64,000 bases of DNA from Actinomadura viridilutea (lineage in GTDB: Bacteria; Actinomycetota; Actinomycetes; Streptosporangiales; Streptosporangiaceae), in the NCBI GenBank assembly GCA_003001795.1, contig PVNI01000004.1:62001-126000 (forward strand). The letters run 5' to 3'. Each line of letters starts with the position of its first letter. Position 1 is the first letter of the stretch. The position numbers and the translations under genes were made by a program. Of the stretch, positions 57,963 through 64,000 are shown piece by piece. The notes under the pieces were generated by a model, which ran no database searches, had not been told where the DNA came from, and worked only from the letters and a program-made list of their open reading frames with translations.

Positions 57963-59147
57963 ATGAACCTTCGGGAGCGCTACGACACGGCCACCGCCGC
58001 CCTCGACGCCCCGTTCGCGGTCGTGGACATGGCCGCGTTCCGGGCCAACGCCGCCGACCTGGTCCGCCGCGCCGCCGGCAAGCCCATCCGGGTCGCCAGC
58101 AAGTCCGTGCGGTGCCGGGCGCTGCTGGAGGAGGTGCTGGCCCTCGACGGCTTCTCGGGCGTCATGGCGTTCACCCTCCCCGAGGCGCTCTGGCTGGCCG
58201 AGCAGCGGGTCAGCGACGACATCCTCGTCGCCTACCCCACCACCGACCGCGCCGCCCTCGCCGCTCTGGCGCGCGACGAGCACGCCGCCCGCGCCATCAC
58301 CCTGATGGTCGACTGCGACGACCACCTCGACCTGATCGAGAGCTGCGCCGCGGGGCGCACCGTCCGCGTCTGCATCGACATCGACGCCTCGTACCGGCTG
58401 CTGCGCGGCCGGGTGCGCGTCGGGGCGCGCCGCTCGCCGTTGCACTCCCCCGCCCAGGTACGGGCCTTCGCCGAACGCGTCCTCGAACGGTCCGGGGTGT
58501 CCCTGGTCGGGCTCATGGCCTACGAGGGGCAGATCGCCGGCGTCGGCGACGTCCCGCCGGGCCGTCCCGTCCGCGCCCGCGCCATCCAGGTCATGCAGCG
58601 GCGCTCGCGCCTCGAACTGGCCCGCCGCCGCGCCGCCATCGTCGCGGCCGTGCGCGAGCTGACCGACCTGGAGTTCGTCAACGGCGGCGGCACCGGCAGC
58701 GTCGAGAAGACCGCCGCCGAACGCGCCGTCACCGAGGTCGCCGCCGGATCGGGCCTGTACCAGCCGCACCTGTTCGACCACTACTCCAACTTCCGCGGCC
58801 GCCCCGCCGCCCTGTTCGCGCTGCCGGTCGTGCGGCGGCCCGGCCCCGGCGTGGTCACCTGCCTCGGCGGCGGCTATCTGGCGTCCGGCCCCGCCGACCC
58901 GCTCCGCCTGCCCCAGCCCTATCTGCCGACCGGCCTGTCCTACGACCCGGAGGAGGGCGCCGGAGAGGTGCAGACGCCCCTGATCGGCGCCGTCGCCGAC
59001 AAGCTGCGGATCGGCGACCGCGTCTGGTTCCGGCACACCAAGGCCGGGGAGCTGTGCGAACGCTTCGCCGAACTGCACCTGATCGACGGCGACCGCGTCG
59101 TACGGACCGTCCCCACCTATCGGGGCGAGGGACGCACGTTCCTGTGA
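57963..59147 (+). CDS. amino-acid deaminase/aldolase, alanine-racemase fold
   Basis: The protein has 394 aa from ATG 57963 (AGGGTGAG upstream). It is a fold-type III PLP enzyme: PFAVVDMAAFRANAADLVRR, the PLP Lys in IRVASKSVRCRALL, LMAYEGQIAGVGD, VNGGGTGSVEKT, and a C-terminal beta domain with GDRVWFRHTKAGELCERF. The family includes D-threonine aldolase-like and D-serine deaminase-like enzymes. It is a single gene with an AT-rich dyad in front. Confidence 0.88.
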   Translation: MNLRERYDTATAALDAPFAVVDMAAFRANAADLVRRAAGKPIRVASKSVRCRALLEEVLALDGFSGVMAFTLPEALWLAEQRVSDDILVAYPTTDRAALAALARDEHAARAITLMVDCDDHLDLIESCAAGRTVRVCIDIDASYRLLRGRVRVGARRSPLHSPAQVRAFAERVLERSGVSLVGLMAYEGQIAGVGDVPPGRPVRARAIQVMQRRSRLELARRRAAIVAAVRELTDLEFVNGGGTGSVEKTAAERAVTEVAAGSGLYQPHLFDHYSNFRGRPAALFALPVVRRPGPGVVTCLGGGYLASGPADPLRLPQPYLPTGLSYDPEEGAGEVQTPLIGAVADKLRIGDRVWFRHTKAGELCERFAELHLIDGDRVVRTVPTYRGEGRTFL

Positions 59148-59205
59148 CCGTGGCACGGGCCCACGGGCGCGGCGACCGGGCGGAGCGGCGTCGTAGATTG
59201 AGGAC

Positions 59206-59880
59206 ATGAGCGACGCCCCAGTGATCAGCGTCCGCGGCGAGGTCGTGCTGGAGGCCCAGCCCGAGCTGGCGCGGCTGTCGGTGCACGTCCAGAGCCAGGA
59301 GAGCGAGCGCCGCACCGCCCTGGACCGCCTCGTGGAACGCAACCAGCGCGCCCTCGACCTGATCAGGTCGTACGGGGCGGCGGTCGAACGGGTCGAGACC
59401 GGGGGCCTGGCGATCTCGCCCGTGCTGCGGCACCGCCGCCGCGAGGGCGAGGTCCGCGCCTACCAGGGAACCGCCTGGATCAAGATCACTGTGGTGGATT
59501 TCGCCGTGCTCGGCGAGCTGGTCACCCGGCTCGGCGACCTGGAGCGCACCTACGTCCACGGCCCCGACTGGGACCTGCGCCGCGACAGCGAGGTCTACGC
59601 GCGGGCCGCGCGGCAGGCCGCCCAGGAGGCCGTCGCCCGCGCCCGCAGCTACGCCGAGGCCCTCGGCGCCCGCCTCACCGGCCTGATCGAGCTCGCCGAC
59701 TCCGGCCTGATCAGGGACAACGCCCACCGCGGGACGCCCCTGATGGCCGCGCCCATGGCCGCCGTCGCCGACGCCGGCGCGTCCGAACCGGAGCCGATCG
59801 CCCTCGAGCCCGAGACGCAGCTGGTGCGCTCCTCCGTCGAGGCGCGCTTCACGATCACCGCTCCCGACCTCGACGCCTAG
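59206..59880 (+). CDS. SIMPL-domain (DUF541) protein
   Basis: The protein has 224 aa: PVISVRGEVVLEAQPELARL, DRLVERNQRALDLIRSYGAA and AARQAAQEAVARARSYAEAL with two beta-rich halves. No signal peptide is visible, so this member appears cytoplasmic. The function of the family is unclear. GAGG precedes ATG 59206. Confidence 0.9.
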   Translation: MSDAPVISVRGEVVLEAQPELARLSVHVQSQESERRTALDRLVERNQRALDLIRSYGAAVERVETGGLAISPVLRHRRREGEVRAYQGTAWIKITVVDFAVLGELVTRLGDLERTYVHGPDWDLRRDSEVYARAARQAAQEAVARARSYAEALGARLTGLIELADSGLIRDNAHRGTPLMAAPMAAVADAGASEPEPIALEPETQLVRSSVEARFTITAPDLDA

Positions 59881-59918
59881 CGGGGCGCCGCGCGAGCCGA
59901 TCACGAACGGGGGATGAG

Positions 59919-61052
59919 ATGACCGTGGTCCGACCGGGGCCGCCGCCCGGCACGCCTCCCGAGCCCGACCTGCGCGACCCGTGCGCCGAACGCGGTCCCG
60001 CCGGCGACATCCTGCACTCCTCGGGCGAGGCGCCGTCCCGCGACCTGGACGTGTTCCTCAGCGGCCGCGTCTTCATGGACATGATCTTCACGGGGCTGCC
60101 CGGGCTGCCGCCGCCCGGCACCGAGCTGGTCACCGACGGCCTCGGCTCGGCCCCCGGCGGCGTCGCCAACCTCGCCGTGGCCATGAGCCGCCTCGGCCTG
60201 CGCGTCGGCCTGGCCGGCGCCTTCGGCGACGACATGTTCGGCGCCTACCTGTGGCGCGCGCTGTCCGAACAGGAGGGCGTCGACCTGCGCTGGTCCCGCG
60301 AGATCCCCGGCTGGCCCACGCCGGTCACCGTGTCGCTGGCCCACGACTGCGACCGCAGCATGGTCACCTACGCCCGGCCCGTCCCGCTCGGCGACGCCGA
60401 CCTGGTCGCCGACCCGCCCGCCGCCGCGACCTGCTTCGTCGACGTCGACCGGCCCGTGCCCGACTGGGCGCTGCAACTGCGCCGCTCCGGCGCCCGCGTG
60501 TTCGCCGACGCCGCCTGGGACCCCACCGAGACCTGGTCCGCCGACGTGCTCGACCGCCTGCGCCACGTCGACGTCTTCCTGCCCAACGCGGTCGAGGCGA
60601 TGGCCTACACCCGCACGAGCACGCCCGAGGACGCCCTGCGCGCGCTCGCCGACCGGGTGCCCGTCGTGGTCGTCAAGCAGGGCGCCCGCGGCGCCATCGC
60701 GATCGACTCCTCCACCGGGGAGGAGGCGCACGCCGAGGCGCTGCCCGTGGAGGCCCTCGACCCCACCGGCGCGGGCGACGTGTTCGCCGCCGCGTTCGTG
60801 TTCGGCACCCTCGCGGGATGGTCCCTCGAGGACCGGCTGGGGTTCGCCAACCTGTGCGCGGGGCTGTCGGTGCGCCACCACAGCGGCTCGCTCGGCGCCC
60901 CCTGCTGGGGCGAGATCGCCGCCTTCGGCGAAAGCGGCGAGGTGCCGTCCGAGGTGTTGGAACGGTACGCGTTCATCGTCCCCTACATCCCGGAGACCGA
61001 GGCGGGCCGCGGCCCCCACGGGGTGATCCGCGCCCAGCCCACCCTCCGCTGA
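59919..61052 (+). CDS. PfkB-family carbohydrate kinase
   Basis: The protein has 377 aa. After a Pro-rich N-terminus of about 42 residues comes the ribokinase fold: GRVFMDMIFTGLP, APGGVANLAVAMSRLG (PfkB signature 1), GDDMFGAYLW and ALDPTGAGDVFAAAFVFG (signature 2 with catalytic Asp). It phosphorylates a sugar or nucleoside with ATP; the substrate is unknown. GGGGGATG precedes ATG 59919. Confidence 0.93.
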   Translation: MTVVRPGPPPGTPPEPDLRDPCAERGPAGDILHSSGEAPSRDLDVFLSGRVFMDMIFTGLPGLPPPGTELVTDGLGSAPGGVANLAVAMSRLGLRVGLAGAFGDDMFGAYLWRALSEQEGVDLRWSREIPGWPTPVTVSLAHDCDRSMVTYARPVPLGDADLVADPPAAATCFVDVDRPVPDWALQLRRSGARVFADAAWDPTETWSADVLDRLRHVDVFLPNAVEAMAYTRTSTPEDALRALADRVPVVVVKQGARGAIAIDSSTGEEAHAEALPVEALDPTGAGDVFAAAFVFGTLAGWSLEDRLGFANLCAGLSVRHHSGSLGAPCWGEIAAFGESGEVPSEVLERYAFIVPYIPETEAGRGPHGVIRAQPTLR

Positions 61053-61082
61053 CTGAACGGTCCGCGCCCCGCGTCCGTACTG

Positions 61083-61436
61083 GTGGACGTGGCACAGAGC
61101 GGATGCGGCGACTTCCGGCTCGGGCTCGGGGTCTACGTCCTGGGACGTCTTCCACCGCCCGAGTCCGACGCACTGCGCGCCCACCTGACCGACTGCCCCG
61201 CGTGCCGTGCCGAACTGGCCGCCCTGCGCCCCGCCGCCGACGCTCTCAGCCGCGTCTTCCCCGAGCCCGTCTTCCCCCCGGACGACGCCGCGGCGCACAG
61301 CTCCCCGCCGCCGGTGGCGGCCGCCAGGGTGGGACGGGCCGGAACACGGCGAGGCGCCGGCCGCGGACCGCGGACCGGCGCCTCGCCGAGGGGAGCGCTC
61401 ATCGCCGCCTGCGCCGCCAGACGACGAACGCGGTGA
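61083..61436 (+). CDS. putative zinc-finger (zf-HC2) anti-sigma-like protein
   Basis: The protein has 117 aa from GTG 61083. The zinc-finger pattern is SGCGDFRLGLGVYVLGRL and then ALRAHLTDCPACRAELAAL (H-x3-C-x2-C). No transmembrane helix follows, unlike typical anti-sigma factors, and the C-terminal 50 residues are Arg/Ala/Pro-rich low complexity. It overlaps the convergent DUF3618 gene by 38 bp. It may be truncated. Confidence 0.6.
   Translation: MDVAQSGCGDFRLGLGVYVLGRLPPPESDALRAHLTDCPACRAELAALRPAADALSRVFPEPVFPPDDAAAHSSPPPVAAARVGRAGTRRGAGRGPRTGASPRGALIAACAARRRTR
61348..61387 (-). terminator. 13-bp perfect stem-loop after the DUF3618 gene
   Basis: GGCGAGGCGCCGG (61348-61360) and CCGGCGCCTCGCC (61375-61387) pair perfectly around a 14-nt loop. 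It begins 12 bp beyond the DUF3618 stop and lies inside the 3' end of the convergent zinc-finger frame. Confidence 0.75.
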
Positions 61437-61701
61437 TCGTCACCGCCACCCCGATGCCGATCAGCAGGGCCCGGCGGTCGCCGCCCCGCTCCCCGGTGCG
61501 CCCGCCGTCGGGCGGCGCCAGCATGGCGCGGGCGACCTTGGCGACCTGCCCCGCCTCCTCCTTGATCCGCTCGGCGCCGCGTTGGGCGACGTTGCGGGGA
61601 CTGACCCGGTCGGCCAGCGCGTCGATGGTGCGGGCGAGCTCCTGACGGGTGCGCTCGATCTCCCTTTCCAGCGCCTCCGGGTCGCGAGCCCTGTCAGCCA
61701 T
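61399..61701 (-). CDS. DUF3618 membrane protein
   Basis: The protein has 100 aa from ATG 61701. The DUF3618 core (PEALEREIERTRQELARTID, then ALADRVSPRNVAQRGAERI) is followed by a C-terminal transmembrane helix (ALLIGIGVAVTITAFVVW) and an Arg tail. This small actinobacterial membrane protein is of unknown, probably envelope-stress, function. Confidence 0.9.
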   Translation of the reverse strand: MADRARDPEALEREIERTRQELARTIDALADRVSPRNVAQRGAERIKEEAGQVAKVARAMLAPPDGGRTGERGGDRRALLIGIGVAVTITAFVVWRRRRR

Positions 61702-61890
61702 GCCGTGTCCTATCGTCGTCGTGGTCGTTAGAGATCGTCGTCCCGCCCGTTCGAGCGCCGCGCGCGGGCGTCGCGGCACGGGCGTCGGCAGCGCATGATC
61801 CGAATAGTCTGTCAGGTCTTCCCGCCGAACGCCCGCCTCACCCCAACCGGTACGGTGGAAACGTCCATCCGAGCAGGAAAGGCGGAAGTG

Positions 61891-62358
61891 GTGTCCGATC
61901 GGTTGCAGCCCGGCGACGTCGCCCCCGAATTCGAGCTTCCCGACGCCGACGGCAAGCCGGTCTCCCTGGCGTCGCTGCGCGGCAAGCGGGTGGTCCTCTA
62001 CTTCTACCCGGCGGCCATGACGCCCGGATGCACCAAGGAGTCGGTCGACTTCCAGTCCAGCCTCGCCGACTTCGAGGCCGCGGGCGCCACCGTGGTGGGC
62101 GTCTCCCCCGACGAGCCGCCCAAGCTCGCCAAGTTCCGCGAGAAGGAGGGGCTGACCTTCCCGCTGCTGTCCGACCCCGACGCCGCGGTGCTGCGCGCGT
62201 ACGGGGCGTACGGCGAGAAGAAGCTGTACGGCCGCGTCGTCGTCGGCGTGATCCGCTCCACCTTCGTCATCGACCCCGAAGGCAGGATCGAGCGGGCCTA
62301 CTACAACGTGAAGGCCACCGGCCACGTCGAGCGCATCCGCCGCGACCTGGGGTTGTGA
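61891..62358 (+). CDS. bcp: peroxiredoxin, Bcp/PrxQ type
   Basis: The protein has 155 aa from GTG 61891 (GTG 61888 also possible). Features are DVAPEFELPDADGKPVSLAS, VVLYFYPAAMTPGCTKESVD with the peroxidatic Cys, and VVGVSPDEPPKLAKFREKEG. The resolving Cys found five residues later in many Bcp proteins (CTKEAC) is Val here, so it would act as a 1-Cys enzyme or use another thiol. It reduces peroxides. Confidence 0.94.
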   Translation: MSDRLQPGDVAPEFELPDADGKPVSLASLRGKRVVLYFYPAAMTPGCTKESVDFQSSLADFEAAGATVVGVSPDEPPKLAKFREKEGLTFPLLSDPDAAVLRAYGAYGEKKLYGRVVVGVIRSTFVIDPEGRIERAYYNVKATGHVERIRRDLGL

Positions 62359-62376
62359 GCCCGACGCGATGACCGC

Positions 62377-62464
62377 TGGTGCGGGCGGGGGGACTCGAAC
62401 CCCCACGGTGTCTCCACCAACAGGACCTAAACCTGCCGCGTATGCCGGATTTCGCCACGCCCGC
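62377..62464 (-). tRNA. tRNA-Leu (anticodon UAG)
   Basis: The acceptor arms GCGGGCG and CGCCCGC pair, and ACCA is encoded at the 3' end. The anticodon loop TTTAGGT gives UAG. A long variable arm (GGTGGAGACACC region) marks a class II tRNA, and GGTTCGAGTCC is the T loop. Length is 88 nt including CCA. Confidence 0.95.
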
Positions 62465-62675
62465 CGGAATGCCACGAAGAGACTTCGATCAGCTTAGCGC
62501 GGGGACGGGCGTGTGATGCATTCCGTTCCGCGGCATCGCGTTACACCAAAGGTCCTCACTATCTGAAAACGGCGGGGGGCGGGAAGAGGACCGGCGGGCC
62601 TACGCTGGACTCGGTGCCGTTTCAGGTGGATTGCGCCGGATGCGGCCGCGCGTCCGAGCTGTCAGGTGGGAAGCC

Positions 62676-63728
62676 GTGAGCGAACCCTTCACCCATCGCC
62701 TGCTCCCCTATGACGGCGTGGAATCGTTCGTCGCCGGTGCGGTGCCGTTCCTGCGCGCGGGCGTGGCCGCGGGCGACCGCGTCATGGCCGTGACCGACAT
62801 GGCGCGGGAGACGCTCCTGCGGGAGGCGCTCGGCGAGGACGCCCGGCGCGTCGAGTTCGTCGACGCCGAGACCTGGTACGCGCACCCCGCCCGCACGCTG
62901 GCCGAATGCCTGGCCGAAGCCGACGCCGCCGCGTCCCGGGGACGGCGGCTGCGGCTGCTGGGCGAACCGGTGTGGACCGCCCGCCCGCCGCTCGAAGTGC
63001 TCGAATGGCAGCGCGCCGAGGCGCTGGCCAACATCGCGTTCGCCGACACCGGGGCGGCGCTGATGTGCCCGTACGCGGTGCGGACGCTGCCGCCGGGGAT
63101 CGTGGCCGCGGCGCGGCACACCCACCCCGAGACGGCGCGGGGCGCGCGGGCGACGCGCAACCCCGGCTTCGTCGACCCCGCGGCGTACTGCCGGCGGGTC
63201 GACAGCGCGCCCCTGCCCGACCCGCCGCCCGACGCCGTCGTCCTCGACCTCGACCGGCCGGACCTGTACTGGCTGCGCATGTGCGTCGGCGACTACGCGC
63301 GCGGCTGCGCGCTCCCCGAGGACCGGCTGCAACGGCTGCTCGTGGCCGTCACCGAGGTGGTCACCAACGCCGTCCGGCACGGCGCGCCGCCGATCGTGCT
63401 GCGGATGTGGACCGACGCCGACGGTCCCGGCCCGCCGGCGCTGGTCTGCGAGGTCGTCGACCACGGCGAGTGGGCGCCCGACGCGGGGTTCGGGCATGTG
63501 CCGCCCCGGCCCGGCGGGGACGGGCGGTTCGGCCTGTGGGCGGTGCGGCTGCTGTGCTCGCTCGTCCAGATCCGGACAGGCGGCGGCGCCACGACCGTCC
63601 GCCTGTGGTTTCGCCACCGCGCCGGACCACCGAGGGTGAAGGGGTTCATGCAATCGGCTCACCGCCTCGATTCCGCGGCGTACGCTGAACGGGTGCGCGA
63701 CGACCTCGATCGGCAGGTCACGTCATGA
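62676..63728 (+). CDS. MEDS-domain plus HATPase regulatory protein
   Basis: The protein has 350 aa from GTG 62676. The N-terminal MEDS domain (about 1-180) has FTHRLLPYDGVESFVAGAVP and DRVMAVTDMARETLLREAL. The C-terminal GHKL ATPase has LLVAVTEVVTNAVRHGAPPI, CEVVDHGEW and GRFGLWAVRLLCSLVQIRTG. Such proteins act as anti-sigma or signalling kinases in actinobacteria. Its stop overlaps the next MEDS gene (ATGA), so the two work together. Confidence 0.9.
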   Translation: MSEPFTHRLLPYDGVESFVAGAVPFLRAGVAAGDRVMAVTDMARETLLREALGEDARRVEFVDAETWYAHPARTLAECLAEADAAASRGRRLRLLGEPVWTARPPLEVLEWQRAEALANIAFADTGAALMCPYAVRTLPPGIVAAARHTHPETARGARATRNPGFVDPAAYCRRVDSAPLPDPPPDAVVLDLDRPDLYWLRMCVGDYARGCALPEDRLQRLLVAVTEVVTNAVRHGAPPIVLRMWTDADGPGPPALVCEVVDHGEWAPDAGFGHVPPRPGGDGRFGLWAVRLLCSLVQIRTGGGATTVRLWFRHRAGPPRVKGFMQSAHRLDSAAYAERVRDDLDRQVTS

Positions 63729-64000
63729 ACGGCTTGGACGTCGGCTGGTTCACCGAGCGGCCCGTGGGCGAGCTGCGACCCGGCGATCACGCCTGGCTCG
63801 CGTACGCCACGCGCGAGGAACGCGAGCACGTCATCGGCGACTTCGTCCATGACGGCTTGCGCAACACCGAAGAGAAGGTGGTGTACGTCGCCGACTCCCC
63901 GCCCGAGCGGCTGCCCGGGGTGCGGCGCCTGGACGACGTCACCCTGCGCGACCGCGTGCGCCGCCGGCAGCTGCGGGTGCTGTCGCGGGCGCAGACGTGC
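63725..64000 (+). CDS. MEDS-domain protein (C-terminus beyond the window)
   Basis: 92 codons from ATG 63725 run to the window end. The frame shows a MEDS start: VGELRPGDHAWLAYATREER, EHVIGDFVHDGLRNTEEKVV and YVADSPPERLPGVRRL. It is coupled to the preceding MEDS-HATPase gene. A C-terminal STAS or anti-anti-sigma domain is common in this family but cannot be seen here. Confidence 0.85.
   Translation, partial: MNGLDVGWFTERPVGELRPGDHAWLAYATREEREHVIGDFVHDGLRNTEEKVVYVADSPPERLPGVRRLDDVTLRDRVRRRQLRVLSRAQTC

Overview
The window is very GC-rich, with dense operons, many GTG starts and ATGA/GTGA stop-start overlaps. It carries actinobacterial marker families: an mce/YrbE locus, LigB, DUF3558, DUF3618, DUF6286, MEDS-HATPase proteins and a GntR/serine-integrase mobile element. 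The host is an actinobacterium. A Streptosporangiales/Thermomonosporaceae-type genome (Actinomadura-like) is my best guess, but that is inference from gene content.

Layout. 0-4.4 kb: the distal part of an mce lipid-uptake operon on the minus strand, divergent from a MarR regulator. 4.5-16.5 kb: ordinary chromosome with a transglycosylase-like cell-wall protein, three TetR regulators, a DinB protein, a repeat-rich surface protein, a Baeyer-Villiger-type monooxygenase with a TetR partner and a nested-palindrome operator, an SDR, a Sfp-type PPTase, a DUF3558 protein, ATP-dependent ligase LigB and a membrane protein. 16.6-26.5 kb: a PLP-dependent cysteine-synthase-family gene split in frame by an 8.8-kb integrated element. 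The element has a large serine integrase overlapping a 39-aa zinc-ribbon gene, a GntR regulator, an HNH endonuclease, a small-terminase-like protein and a P22-type major capsid protein. I see no large terminase, portal or tail gene. A 2-kb non-coding block holds nested repeats that look like an origin or packaging site. This resembles a capsid-forming phage satellite.

26.6-33.4 kb: a site-2 protease, then a tandem glycine riboswitch driving gcvT-gcvH-glyA-sdaA (glycine to serine to pyruvate), then a RsbW-like ATPase. 33.4-47.8 kb: a minus-strand region that I read as an actinobacterial polyyne or terminal-alkyne biosynthetic locus. It holds FAAL, three membrane desaturases, an ACP, a hydrolase, rubredoxin, a P450 and a degenerate hydrolase. 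Beside these lie an acetyl-CoA acetyltransferase (candidate self-resistance copy), an MFS exporter, a thioesterase and an HxlR regulator with an N-terminal Cys. Four promoters (HxlR, thiolase, MFS, thioesterase) share a TTGG-N5-CCAA-type dyad, pointing to one regulon.

48-64 kb: a CitA/CitB-type two-component system divergent from a dicarboxylate symporter, AmaP/DUF6286 envelope-stress proteins, purU, a Nudix hydrolase, a membrane protein plus winged-helix regulator pair, an LpqC-like secreted esterase whose stop-codon end is amplified as a 63-bp tandem repeat, an alanine-racemase-type enzyme, a SIMPL protein, a PfkB kinase, a zinc-finger anti-sigma-like protein, DUF3618, a Bcp-type peroxiredoxin, tRNA-Leu(UAG), and a MEDS-HATPase gene overlapping a second MEDS gene that runs off the window.
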